Source of the DNA: Gordonibacter pamelaeae
GTDB taxonomy: Bacteria; Actinomycetota; Coriobacteriia; Coriobacteriales; Eggerthellaceae
Assembly: GCF_042665095.1 (NCBI RefSeq)
Contig: NZ_JBHTBV010000004.1
Length of the DNA stretch: 64,000 nucleotides
Reading direction: 5' to 3' (one strand)
Each line of letters starts with the position of its first letter. The stretch's first letter is position 1. The position numbers were made by a program, and so were the translations under genes. The notes under the pieces were generated by a model. The model made no database searches. It saw nothing but the letters and a program-made list of their open reading frames with translations, and was not told the DNA's origin. Shown piece by piece: positions 33,510 to 42,371 of the stretch.

Positions 33510-34925
33510 ATGACTGAAGAGCAGAAGGCGGTCTCGTCCGCCAACGATGCGGCCCAATCCCAAAGCGCCGCCTCCGAGGCCGCGCTGGAGGCCATGGGCT
33601 ACAAGCAGGAGCTCAAGCGCGCCATGTCCGTGCCCGACATGCTGGTGTACGGGCTCATCTTCATGGTGCCCATCGCACCGTTCGGCATCTACGGCGGCGT
33701 GTTCGGCGATTCGGGCGGCATGCCCGCGCTCGTGTACCTGGTGGGCATGATAGCCATGGTGTTCACGGCGTTCTCCTACGCCACCCTCTCGCAGGCGTTT
33801 CCCGTGTCCGGCTCGGTGTACGGCTACACCAGCCGCGGTATCAACAAGCCGGTGGGCTTCGTGACCGGTTGGACCATGCTGCTGGACTACCTGCTGGTGC
33901 CCACGCTGCTGTACGTGGTGGCCGCGCAGGCCATGAGCGGCATCGTGCCCGAGGTGCCCGCGCTCATCTGGGGCATCCTGTTCGTGGCCATCAACACGTT
34001 CGTGAACATCCGCGGCATCGAGCTCACCGTCATCGTCGACCGCGTGGCCGTGGTGCTGGAGATACTGTGCCTGGGCGTGTTCGTGGTGATGGGCGCGCTG
34101 TGGATCGCCACCGACCCGCTGTCAAACGGCTTCACCATCCAGCCGTTCTACAACCCCGAGACGTTCAACCCCGGCCTGGTGATGAGCGCCGTTTCGCTGG
34201 GCGTGCTGTCGTTCCTCGGCTTCGACGGCATCGCCACGCTGTCCGAGGAGGCGAAGGACGCGAAGAAGGGCCCGTCGAAGGCCATGGTGGGGTCGCTCCT
34301 GATCGTGGGCTTCCTGTTCATGCTGCAAACCTACATCGCGGGCTGCATCAGCCCCGACGGCGCCGTGTTCGCGAACGATCCCGACAACGCGTTCTACCTG
34401 GTGGCCGAGGTTGCCGGCGGCAAGTTCCTCTACGTGCTGTGCGCGCTGGCCACGGCCATCGCCTGGGGCATCTTCAACTCGCTGGCCGCGCAGACGGCCA
34501 TCAGCCGCATCCTGTTCGCCATGAGCCGCGACGGCAACCTGCCGAAGGCGTTGGCGAAGGTGCACCGGAAGTACCAGACGCCCTACGTGGCGGCCGCGTT
34601 CGTGGGCGCGCTGTCGCTCGTGCTGGTCATCGTGTTCGAGCAGCTGGGCATCGACGCCATCTCGCGTCTCGTGAACTTCGGCGCGCTCACGTCGTTCTGC
34701 GTGCTGCACGTGACGGTGGTGTGGCACTTCTTCATCAAGGAGCGCGACGGCAAGGTGTTCACACACCTCATCCTGCCGCTTCTGGGCTTCATCATCGTGG
34801 GCTACACGTGGATCAGCCTCGACCCAGCGTCCAAGACCATGGGCATCATCTGGGTCGTCGCCGGCATCGCGTACTATTTCGTGCTGCACAAGGTGATGAA
34901 GAAGAACGTCGACCTGGAAGTGTAG
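33510..34925 (+). CDS. APC-superfamily amino acid permease
   Basis: 471 residues and 12 hydrophobic helices after a 40-residue soluble start. The TM1 unwinding region GLIFMVPIAPFGIYGG and the TM6 part SFLGFDGIATLSEEAKDAKKG are typical of the YjeH/PuuP/GabP-like subfamily. It should exchange or import amino acids or amines; the substrate is unknown. The ATG at 33510 has GGGGGA upstream. It follows the amidase gene and is convergent with the pyridoxamine kinase. Confidence 0.88.
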   Translation: MTEEQKAVSSANDAAQSQSAASEAALEAMGYKQELKRAMSVPDMLVYGLIFMVPIAPFGIYGGVFGDSGGMPALVYLVGMIAMVFTAFSYATLSQAFPVSGSVYGYTSRGINKPVGFVTGWTMLLDYLLVPTLLYVVAAQAMSGIVPEVPALIWGILFVAINTFVNIRGIELTVIVDRVAVVLEILCLGVFVVMGALWIATDPLSNGFTIQPFYNPETFNPGLVMSAVSLGVLSFLGFDGIATLSEEAKDAKKGPSKAMVGSLLIVGFLFMLQTYIAGCISPDGAVFANDPDNAFYLVAEVAGGKFLYVLCALATAIAWGIFNSLAAQTAISRILFAMSRDGNLPKALAKVHRKYQTPYVAAAFVGALSLVLVIVFEQLGIDAISRLVNFGALTSFCVLHVTVVWHFFIKERDGKVFTHLILPLLGFIIVGYTWISLDPASKTMGIIWVVAGIAYYFVLHKVMKKNVDLEV

Positions 34926-34958
34926 CGCCCCGACCGCTCGCTGGAGCATCACGCAAAA

Positions 34959-34988
34959 ACGCCCTCGGGAACCCAATCCCGAGGGCGT
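34959..34988 (-). terminator. Terminator of the pyridoxamine kinase gene
   Basis: A perfect 12-bp stem ACGCCCTCGGGA/TCCCGAGGGCGT; minus-strand T-run of five. It may also end the permease message. Confidence 0.85.
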
Positions 34989-35021
34989 CGCATGTCAGCT
35001 GCGTGGTGCGATTGCGTCCCT

Positions 35022-35897
35022 CTACAGCAGTCCGCACACCTTGCCGAGCAGGGGCTCGAAGCTCACGCCGCGGTCGCGGAACTCGGGCTGCTTGGCGCTC
35101 ACGATCATGGCGTCGTGCACGAAGTCGCCGGCGAAGCGCACGGCCTCCTCCAGCGTGCGACCCGCCATGACGGCCGCCATCAGGCATGACGCGTACAGGT
35201 CGCCCGTGCCGTGCAGCATGTAGGGCAAATACTCGTTGTGCACCTCCACCGTCTCCATACCTAAGCCGCCCACGAAGTTGCGGATGCATGTCTCGCCCTC
35301 GCGCTGGATGCCCTTGAGCACCACGTGCTTTGCGCCCTTCGCCACCAGGGCGTCCACCAGACGGTGCGCCTCCTCGTCGGAGATGTCGGTGCCGGCCCAC
35401 TCGTCGCCGATGGGCTCGCTCAGGATGATGGCGGCCTCCGTCAGGTTCGGCGTGAGGATGTCGGCCCCGCAGGCCAGCTCGGCCATCGCGTCGCACAGTT
35501 CCGGCGTGTAGGTGGGGTACACCTTGCCGTGGTCGGCCATCACCGGATCCACCACGCGCAGCGCCGCGGGGTACATCGCGTACAGGTCGCGGATGCGGTC
35601 CACCTGCTCGGGCGCGCCCAGGAAGCCGGAGTACACCGCGTCGATCTCCACGCCTATGTTCTTCCACGCCGTCAGGTAGTCCTTCAGCATGGCGGTGGTG
35701 TCGTGCATGTACCAGCCGGGGAACGCCGTGTGCGACGAGAACAGGCCGGTGGGAACGGGGCACACGTCGCAGCCGGCGGCCGAGAGCACCGGGATGGCCA
35801 CGCCCAGCGAGCACTTGCCGTAGCCGCACAGGTCGTGCACGGCGGCAACGCGCGGGATGTAGTCGCCATTGCGGGTGTACAGGGTGGTTTCGCTCAT
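35022..35897 (-). CDS. Pyridoxamine kinase (PdxY-like)
   Basis: 291 residues of the ribokinase fold. It phosphorylates pyridoxal or pyridoxamine as part of vitamin B6 salvage. The start region VAAVHDLCGYGKCSLGVAIPVL and the C-terminal anion hole GTGDLYASCLMA, with catalytic Asp in GTGD, are clear; the ATP-binding part holds PNLTEAA and VVLKGIQ. The start at 35897 has AAAGAG; the open frame beyond it has no ribosome site. It stands alone on this strand. Confidence 0.88.
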   Translation of the reverse strand: MSETTLYTRNGDYIPRVAAVHDLCGYGKCSLGVAIPVLSAAGCDVCPVPTGLFSSHTAFPGWYMHDTTAMLKDYLTAWKNIGVEIDAVYSGFLGAPEQVDRIRDLYAMYPAALRVVDPVMADHGKVYPTYTPELCDAMAELACGADILTPNLTEAAIILSEPIGDEWAGTDISDEEAHRLVDALVAKGAKHVVLKGIQREGETCIRNFVGGLGMETVEVHNEYLPYMLHGTGDLYASCLMAAVMAGRTLEEAVRFAGDFVHDAMIVSAKQPEFRDRGVSFEPLLGKVCGLL

Positions 35898-35992
35898 GGT
35901 TCGCTCTTTCTCGAAGGGGTTGAAGCCTGGCTCGTTATCTGGCAATGGTACGGTGCGGTGGATGAGCGGTCCGAATCGTTGCCAAGTTGAAA

Positions 35993-36013
35993 ACGGGCGC
36001 CGTGGGCGCCCGT
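35993..36013 (-). terminator. Terminator of the small membrane protein gene
   Basis: A 9-bp stem ACGGGCGCC/GGCGCCCGT and 3-nt loop; TTTT follows on the minus strand. Confidence 0.8.
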
Positions 36014-36051
36014 GGGGTCCTCTGCTCAAGCCGATGCGGCGGGAGCTTCCG

Positions 36052-36252
36052 CTACTTGCCCTTCTCCTCGTCGTCATCGTCGTCGAAGAACGACCAGTCG
36101 TCCTCGTCGGCCTCGCGGCTCACGAAGCGCTTGCGCGTGCGCCTCTCCATGATAATGCAGGCGATTATGCTGATGACCAGCCCGATGGCGATCAGGCATC
36201 CGATGCCTTCGAACGTCTCGAACAGGAAATGGTACAGTTGACCGAAGTCCAT
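36052..36252 (-). CDS. Small single-helix membrane protein with acidic tail
   Basis: 66 residues. One hydrophobic helix (about 15-36, GCLIAIGLVISIIACII) is followed by a basic stop-transfer stretch and an acidic tail with five Asp in a row. No family is recognised. A terminator 40 bp downstream and codon use like its neighbours support it as a real gene. Confidence 0.65.
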   Translation of the reverse strand: MDFGQLYHFLFETFEGIGCLIAIGLVISIIACIIMERRTRKRFVSREADEDDWSFFDDDDDEEKGK

Positions 36253-36417
36253 GGCAGTCTCTTCGTCCTATCTATGCAAAGTCCGCCCGCAGGCGGCACT
36301 CCTCCGATTTAGTTTTGCGGGTAGAGTATACTATGCCCGTGCAAATTCGGGATACCTCCACGACGAGAATCCTTTATATACGTGAACGCACCAACTGAAG
36401 ACTGCAAAGGTGGGCGC

Positions 36418-39186
36418 ATGCGCGCTGGAAACCAGGCGGGACGCGGCAGGCGGCTCGCTCTCTATATCGTCGCCGCCTTGGCTGCGGTGGTCGTCTTGGG
36501 CACCTCGCTCGGGCTTATGGGCTACATCGACCAGAAGCTCAAGCAGGGAGCCGAGCAGCAGGTGGTCACGTTCACGCAGCAAGCTGCCTCCAACGTTACG
36601 GACCGCATCTTCATCGTGCAGAACGCCATCGGCGCGTTCGAGGTGCAATCGGCCGACCCGGCTGCCGTCGTGCCGGCGCTGCAGGGCCTGCGCGACCGGT
36701 TCGGCTTCGCGGAGGTCGCGTTCTCGGACAAGGACGGCCGCGGGGTCCTCTCGGACGGCACGCCGTTCTCCATGGAGGAGATGGCCCAGCCTGAAACGGC
36801 CCTCTCCCAAGGCAAGGACTCGTATTCCTCCACGTTCGAGCTGGACGACGGCCGTCGTGTGCGCCTGGCGCAACGTCCCCTCTACCTCGATGGGCAGCAG
36901 ATAGGCGCGCTGTACGTGCAGATTCCCCTGTCCCTGTTCTCCATGGACGAGCAGCTGGACATGTTCGACGGCCGCGACTACTTCATGCTGTTCCAGGGAA
37001 CCACAGGTGAGATACTCGTGCCTCCCATCGAGGACACGAAAACGCCGGTGAACAGCGGCATGACGGTCTACTCGTTCCTCGACCAGGCAGCGGACTACGA
37101 GCGACCTCCCGACCAGGGCGGCATGGCCGAGGTGATGGCCCTGTCGTTCGGCGAAGATGCGGAGAACCTGCCCTCGCTGGACGAGACGGTGGCGGCGGGC
37201 GAGACGGGGCTTGCCGTCGGGTACGTCGACGGCAAGGACAGCTACGTGTGCGTGGCGCCGGTGGGCGAGGGCAGCTGGTACGTGTGCAACGTCATACCCG
37301 TGGAGAACGTGCGCGCCGAGGCATCCGTCGTGCTCACCGCGTTCCAGGTGGTGTTCGCCGTGGTGGTGCTGTGCTTCGTCGCCGTCATCGCGCTCATGTT
37401 CTCCTCGTATCGCAAGCGCATACTCGAGCGCAACGTGGCCATGAAGTCGCACCTGTACAAGGCCCTGTCCGACAGCCTGGACATGGCGGTGAACCTGTAC
37501 TGCCCCGTGGACGGCACCGTCACGCCCATCGTGGCGAAGGCCGTGCGCATCCTGGGCTTCACCATGCCCGAGATCATCGCAGACCCCCGTGTTGCCGACG
37601 AGCTGCAGCTGTCGGAGCAGGGCCGCACGCTGCTGGACCGCCTGCGCGAAGGCGCGGTGCAGGCCCCGCAGCAGGGCCAGTTCTCGTTCGTGCACCTGCA
37701 GACAGGCAAGGTGAGGTGGATAGCGTATTCTGCCAGCCCCTTGAGCTACGAGGACAAGCAGCGCATCCTGGTGGTGCTTCGCGACGTGACCACCGAGAAG
37801 GAGCTGCAGCTGTCCATGAAGGACGCCATGACGGCCGCCGAGGCCGCCAACCAGGCGAAATCCGAGTTTCTCTCGCGTATGAGCCACGAGATACGCACGC
37901 CTATGAACGCCATCATCGGCATGCTGCAGATAGCGAAGCTGCATACCGACAATGCCGAGAGGACCGAGGAGAGCCTGCGGAAGATCGGCGCGGCGTCCGA
38001 CCATCTGCTCAACCTCATCAACGACGTGCTGGACATCTCGAAGATCGAGAGCGGGAAGATGGTGCTCACGAGCGAGCCGTTCCGCCTGTCGGTGCTTTTG
38101 GAGCGCGCGGCCGCCGTCATCGGCCCGCAATGCGAGCAGAAGGCCCAGGCCTTCGAGGTGGTCATGCCGGAGGAGGACGAGGTGTTCGTGGGCGATGCCG
38201 TGCGCCTGCGCCAGCTCCTCATCAACCTGCTGACGAACTCCGTGAAGTACACGCGGCCGGGCGGCCATGTGCGGCTGGAGGCCTCCATCGGCGCCGACTC
38301 GATCGTGGCCTACCGCTGCGTGACGTTCGTGGTGGCCGACGACGGCATCGGCATGACCGACGAGTTCCGCGAGCACCTGTTCGAGCCGTTCGTTATGGAA
38401 GGGCGGGCGAACGTGCAGGGCACGGGCCTCGGCATGCCCATCGTGAAGAACATCGTCACCATGATGGGCGGCGACATACACGTGCGCACCGCGGTCGACC
38501 AGGGCACGACGTTCACCATCACGGTGAACCTGCGGCTGGCGTTCGAGCCCGAGCGCCGCGCGCTGGCGGCGGCCGAGCGGGCGGGCGACGCATGGGAGAG
38601 CTCGCTCGATGTTTCGGGCCGGCCGCAGAAGCAGCCGCAATCGAACTTCACCGAGGTGGCTTTCGATGGCCTGTACGGAACGGCATCGCGCGTGCCGGCG
38701 CTCACGTCGATGCCGCTTCCGTCGGCCACGAAGGCGCCTCTGCTGCGGCCCGACGGCCCCGCGACGGCTCCGCTGCCCACGGCGGCGAGCCTGGCGGGCG
38801 CACGCGTGCTGCTGGCCGAGGACAACGACTTGAACGCCGAGATAGCCTGCGAGCTTCTGGGCGAGTCCGGCCTGGTGGTGGAGTGGGCCGAGAACGGCGA
38901 GGAGGCGTGCCGCCTGTTCGCCGAGTCCGAGCCGGGCTACTACGACGTGGTGCTCATGGACGTGCAGATGCCGGTGATGGACGGCTACGAGGCCACCCGT
39001 TGCATTCGAGAGCTCCCGCGCGCCGATGCCGCCGATGTGCCCATCATCGCCATGTCGGCGAACGCCTTCGCCGAGGACGTGCGCGCCTCGCTGGAGTGCG
39101 GCATGGACGCCCACCTGTCCAAGCCCATCGACATGCGCCGCGTGCTGAGGGAGATAGCCATCCACCTCCAAAAGCGCAGCAGCTAG
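36418..39186 (+). CDS. Hybrid sensor histidine kinase with Cache-like outer domain
   Basis: 922 residues. Helix 1 (about 14-34) and helix 2 (about 315-338) bracket an outer domain of about 280 residues resembling double-Cache ligand sensors (FAEVAFSDKDGRGVLSDG). Inside, a PAS-like segment (about 350-460) precedes HisKA with His490 in SHEIRTP, HATPase (NLLTNSVKY, DDGIGM, GTGLGMPI) and a receiver with Asp848 in LMDVQMPVMDG and HLSKPID. ATG 36418 with AAGGTGG is preferred to GTG 36382. No partner regulator is adjacent. It shares layout with the kinase at 19914 but not its sensor. Confidence 0.88.
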   Translation: MRAGNQAGRGRRLALYIVAALAAVVVLGTSLGLMGYIDQKLKQGAEQQVVTFTQQAASNVTDRIFIVQNAIGAFEVQSADPAAVVPALQGLRDRFGFAEVAFSDKDGRGVLSDGTPFSMEEMAQPETALSQGKDSYSSTFELDDGRRVRLAQRPLYLDGQQIGALYVQIPLSLFSMDEQLDMFDGRDYFMLFQGTTGEILVPPIEDTKTPVNSGMTVYSFLDQAADYERPPDQGGMAEVMALSFGEDAENLPSLDETVAAGETGLAVGYVDGKDSYVCVAPVGEGSWYVCNVIPVENVRAEASVVLTAFQVVFAVVVLCFVAVIALMFSSYRKRILERNVAMKSHLYKALSDSLDMAVNLYCPVDGTVTPIVAKAVRILGFTMPEIIADPRVADELQLSEQGRTLLDRLREGAVQAPQQGQFSFVHLQTGKVRWIAYSASPLSYEDKQRILVVLRDVTTEKELQLSMKDAMTAAEAANQAKSEFLSRMSHEIRTPMNAIIGMLQIAKLHTDNAERTEESLRKIGAASDHLLNLINDVLDISKIESGKMVLTSEPFRLSVLLERAAAVIGPQCEQKAQAFEVVMPEEDEVFVGDAVRLRQLLINLLTNSVKYTRPGGHVRLEASIGADSIVAYRCVTFVVADDGIGMTDEFREHLFEPFVMEGRANVQGTGLGMPIVKNIVTMMGGDIHVRTAVDQGTTFTITVNLRLAFEPERRALAAAERAGDAWESSLDVSGRPQKQPQSNFTEVAFDGLYGTASRVPALTSMPLPSATKAPLLRPDGPATAPLPTAASLAGARVLLAEDNDLNAEIACELLGESGLVVEWAENGEEACRLFAESEPGYYDVVLMDVQMPVMDGYEATRCIRELPRADAADVPIIAMSANAFAEDVRASLECGMDAHLSKPIDMRRVLREIAIHLQKRSS

Positions 39187-39277
39187 CGGGCGTGCAGCCG
39201 GAAGAGCCGCTGCCAACGGGGCTGCGCGGGAACATGCCGAGCGAGTGAAGGATTGCGGGAGGCGCTCGTGGGTGCGA

Positions 39278-39294
39278 TATACTGAAGTTATACT
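39278..39294 (+). promoter_or_regulatory. Two tandem -10 elements before serS
   Basis: TATACT occurs at 39278 and 39289, 11 bp apart; TTGCGG at 39253-39258 is a possible -35 for the first (19-bp spacer). Confidence 0.45.
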
Positions 39295-39331
39295 GAAACG
39301 ATAACCGGTTCCTACCGAGAAGGAGCGCGTC

Positions 39332-40621
39332 ATGCTAGACATCAAGTACGTCCGCGATAACCAGGCAGCCGTCGCCGAGGCGATGGAAAACCGCCATGCT
39401 TCGTGGGATGCCGCTCGCTTCTCCGAACTGGACGAGACCCGCCGTGCCGCCATCGCGAAGGAGGAGGCGCTGCAGGCCGAGCGCAACGCCGCCTCGAAGT
39501 CCATCGGCGCCATGATGGGCGCCGGCCAGAAAGACGAGGCCGAGGCTGCGAAGGAGCGCGTGCGCGCCATCAACGACGAGCTGGCCGTGATCGGCAAGGA
39601 GCGCGAAGCCGCCGACGAGGCCCTGCGCGACCTGCTGTTGGCCACGCCGAACATGCCGGCCGACTCCACGCCCGTGGGCGCGAGCGAGGACGACAATCCC
39701 GAGGTGCGCCGCTGGGGCACGCCGCGCGATTTCGCCGCCGAGGGCTTCGAGATGAAACCGCACTGGGACCTGGGCCCGGAGCTCGGCATCATCGACTTCG
39801 AGCGCGCGGTGAAGCTCGCGCGCAGCCGCTTCATCCTGCTGGGCGGCCTCGGCGCCCGCCTCGAGCGCGCGCTCATCAACTTCATGGCCGACACGCATGC
39901 GTCGCGCGGCTACAAGGAGTGGTGGTGCCCGGCCATGGCCAACGCCGAGACGCTCACCGGCACGGGCCAGCTGCCGAAGTTCGAGGAAGACCTGTTCCAT
40001 ACCACCGAGGGCCTGTACCTCATTCCCACGGCCGAGGTGCAGCTCACCAACATCCACGCCGGCGAGGTGCTCGACGCCGGCCAGCTGCCGCTCAAATACT
40101 GCGCGTTCACGCCGTGCTTCCGCGAGGAGGCGGGCAGCGCCGGCCGCGACACGCGCGGGCTCATCCGCGTGCACCAGTTCGACAAGGTGGAGATGGTGAA
40201 GTACGCCAAGCCCGAGGAGAGCTTCGACGACCTGGAGGCCATGGTGGCCGACGCCGAGAATATCCTGCAGCTGCTGGGCCTGCCGTACCGCGTGATCAGC
40301 CTGTGCACGGGCGACATCGGGTTCTCGGCCGCCAAGACGTACGACCTCGAGGTGTGGCTGCCCAGCTACAACGGCTACAAGGAGATATCGTCCTGCTCCA
40401 ACTGCACGGACTTCCAGGCGCGCCGCGCGAACATCAAGTACCGCGACCCCGCCGCCTTCAAGGGCTCGCGCTACGTGCACACCCTCAACGGCTCCGGCCT
40501 GGCGGTGGGTCGCACGATGGCCGCCGTCATCGAGAACTACCAGCAGCCCGACGGCACCGTGCGCGTGCCCGACGTGCTGGTTCCCTACATGGGCGGCGTC
40601 GAGGTCATCGCGCCGGAATAG
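39332..40621 (+). CDS. serS: Seryl-tRNA synthetase
   Basis: 429 residues, standard class II SerRS. It charges tRNA-Ser; two such tRNAs lie in this window. The N-terminal coiled-coil arm (about 30-105) grips the long variable arm. Motif 2 is in FREEAGSAGRDTRGLIRVHQF and motif 3 in LNGSGLAVGRTMAAVIEN; the dimer motif 1 lies near MADTHASRGYKEWWCP. GAAGGAG precedes the ATG. It heads a likely operon that reaches the D-Ala ligase gene. Confidence 0.95.
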   Translation: MLDIKYVRDNQAAVAEAMENRHASWDAARFSELDETRRAAIAKEEALQAERNAASKSIGAMMGAGQKDEAEAAKERVRAINDELAVIGKEREAADEALRDLLLATPNMPADSTPVGASEDDNPEVRRWGTPRDFAAEGFEMKPHWDLGPELGIIDFERAVKLARSRFILLGGLGARLERALINFMADTHASRGYKEWWCPAMANAETLTGTGQLPKFEEDLFHTTEGLYLIPTAEVQLTNIHAGEVLDAGQLPLKYCAFTPCFREEAGSAGRDTRGLIRVHQFDKVEMVKYAKPEESFDDLEAMVADAENILQLLGLPYRVISLCTGDIGFSAAKTYDLEVWLPSYNGYKEISSCSNCTDFQARRANIKYRDPAAFKGSRYVHTLNGSGLAVGRTMAAVIENYQQPDGTVRVPDVLVPYMGGVEVIAPE

Positions 40622-40651
40622 GCGCGGCGGGCTCGGTCAGGGGCGAAGCGC

Positions 40652-41956
40652 GTGGTAACGAAACGCAAGTCGGTAAAGAACGCCAAGAAGATCTCCAGCG
40701 CACCGGGCGCGGCGAAGGCCGCGTCCGAGGCCCCGGCGAAGGCTGCTGCCGCAAGCCCGGTTAAGGCCGCGCCCAAAAGCCCGGCGAAGGGCGCGGAGAA
40801 GGAGCCTGCCGAGGCCCCGGCGAAGGCAGCCTCGGCGGATGCGGCCAGAAGCTCGGCGAAGGCCGCGTCCGAGGTCCCGGCGAAGGGTCCTGCCAAGGGT
40901 TCCGCCGAGGGCGCGGCCAAGGCGGGCGGCGCGAAGCCCAAGCCGTCCGTTGCCTCTGCGCGCAAGGTTGCCGTTCCGCCGGCGCCGGCGCCGGCGGCAG
41001 CCTCGGCATCGACTGGCGCGCGGTCGAAGAAGGCGGCGAAGCGGAAGGCCTCGCCAAGCCAGAGCGGGCGTCTCGAGGAGCAGGCGAGCGCCGCGGCTGG
41101 AACTGGCGAGGACGCGGAGGCGGCCCCGTCCCGCGAGGGCGCGCCGCGCAAGCACGCAGGAGGCCGGCGCCGCTGGCCCTGGTACGTGGCGCTCGGCGTG
41201 CTTGCGGTGCTGCTGGTTGCCGCGGCCGGGTTCTCGTGGGACCGTTGGCTGCGCTACGACGATGCGCGCGAGCTGCAAGGGGAGTGGCAGGTCGACGGCA
41301 CGACGCGGGTGGTCGTGGTGGACGGCGCGTCCATCAAGCTCACCGACGACGTGGCCTACGCCTACACCATCGACCCCACGGCCAAGACCATCGAGTTCAC
41401 GTTCGGGGGCATGGAAGGATCGGGTCGCTACCGCTTCTCGGCCGACCGGTCGCAGCTCGTGGTGATGGAAGGGTCCTCGTACTCCGCCCTGTCCACGCTG
41501 TTCGAGGATATCGGCTGGATGTGGGACGGGCTCGTGCGCCTCGTGCAGGGGCAGGTCCCGGTGCAGCCGGAGGCAGGAGAAGGCGTCACCGTGCTCGCGC
41601 GCGTCTCGCACGACGCCGCGGCGCAGCCGCGCAACGACGAGGGGCTTGCCGCAGGGGCCGGTAACGCAACGGACGGCGCCTCCGGGGCCGGTTCGAACGG
41701 CGGCTCCTCCGCGGATGCGGGAGGCACGGGTGCCAATGCGCCCGCCGGCGATGCGGGTTCCAGCGGGGACGCCGGCAGCGGCGCCAACGCGGATGGCGGC
41801 AACGCGGCCGCCTCCGGCAACGCGAGCGGTTCCGACAGCGCCGCCGGCGCCGGCGCTTCGGGGACGAACGCCTCCCCGTCCGGCGGCTCGGGCTCGAACT
41901 CCCCCGCGCCGGACAATCGGTTCGACTTGGACGACGTGAACGACGCGGGGGCCTGA
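40652..41956 (+). CDS. Membrane protein with histone-H1-like Lys/Ala-rich cytoplasmic tail
   Basis: 434 residues in four parts. Residues 1-130 are an AK/AP-rich repeat tract (SEAPAKAAAASPVKAAPK and similar), as in histone-H1-like bacterial proteins. One membrane helix follows (about 173-194). A compact outer domain of about 90 residues (LQGEWQVDGTTR to LVVMEGSSYS) resembles small beta-rich lipocalin-like sensors of the DUF-type seen after membrane anchors. The last 100 residues are a Gly/Ala/Ser/Asn linker tract. The start is GTG at 40652. It lies between serS and a TTG-started gene that begins on its stop, so translation may be coupled. The function is unknown. Confidence 0.7.
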   Translation: MVTKRKSVKNAKKISSAPGAAKAASEAPAKAAAASPVKAAPKSPAKGAEKEPAEAPAKAASADAARSSAKAASEVPAKGPAKGSAEGAAKAGGAKPKPSVASARKVAVPPAPAPAAASASTGARSKKAAKRKASPSQSGRLEEQASAAAGTGEDAEAAPSREGAPRKHAGGRRRWPWYVALGVLAVLLVAAAGFSWDRWLRYDDARELQGEWQVDGTTRVVVVDGASIKLTDDVAYAYTIDPTAKTIEFTFGGMEGSGRYRFSADRSQLVVMEGSSYSALSTLFEDIGWMWDGLVRLVQGQVPVQPEAGEGVTVLARVSHDAAAQPRNDEGLAAGAGNATDGASGAGSNGGSSADAGGTGANAPAGDAGSSGDAGSGANADGGNAAASGNASGSDSAAGAGASGTNASPSGGSGSNSPAPDNRFDLDDVNDAGA

Positions 41957-42367
41957 TTGGACGCCCTCGCCATCGAGCGCCTCGTGGTGGGCGAGGGCCG
42001 CATCGGCTGCGACGTGGCCCTCGCCCCGCATGCGCCGCGCACCACCGATCCCGCGCTCGCTGCCCGCGTAGGCGCCGCGTTCCCCAACCTGCCGCGCCAT
42101 GCCTGCGTGAACGGCGCGGGCGACACGTTCGGCGCCGTCATGGGCGCCACGTCGCTGCCGCACCTGCTGGAACACCTCGTCATCGACCTGCAGACGCAGG
42201 CGGCGCCACCCGACGCTCCCCCCGACACCGCTTACGTGGGCGTCACCAGGTGGACGGACGAAAACGCCGGGAGGGCGCACATCGAGGTGAGTTTCACCGA
42301 CGATTTGGTCGCTTTGCGGGCTTTTCGCGATGCTGTGCGCTTTCTGAACGTTGCGGTGGTACTCTAA
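41957..42367 (+). CDS. Short protein resembling the N-terminal domain of cyanophycin synthetase
   Basis: 136 residues. It begins TTG directly after the stop of the previous gene. The stretch HLLEHLVIDLQTQ, with the later GVTRWTDENAGRAHIEVSF and a final hydrophobic strand, recalls the H-x-x-EH-x-x-x-x-LQ region of the CphA N-terminal domain. The ATP-grasp and Mur-ligase-like domains of CphA are absent, so it cannot make cyanophycin by itself. It sits four bases ahead of the aminotransferase, two genes before the ATP-grasp D-Ala-D-Ala ligase. The assignment is tentative. Confidence 0.5.
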   Translation: MDALAIERLVVGEGRIGCDVALAPHAPRTTDPALAARVGAAFPNLPRHACVNGAGDTFGAVMGATSLPHLLEHLVIDLQTQAAPPDAPPDTAYVGVTRWTDENAGRAHIEVSFTDDLVALRAFRDAVRFLNVAVVL

Positions 42368-42371
42368 CGCA

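Noticed and set aside
30474..34925. A 1483-codon plus-strand frame that seems to fuse kinase, amidase and permease regions
   Set aside because: Only the last 471 codons are the true permease frame; before that it runs out of frame through the kinase and amidase genes.
36331..39894. A 1187-codon minus-strand frame opposite the hybrid kinase
   Set aside because: Low-complexity antisense frame; the plus strand has complete kinase motifs.
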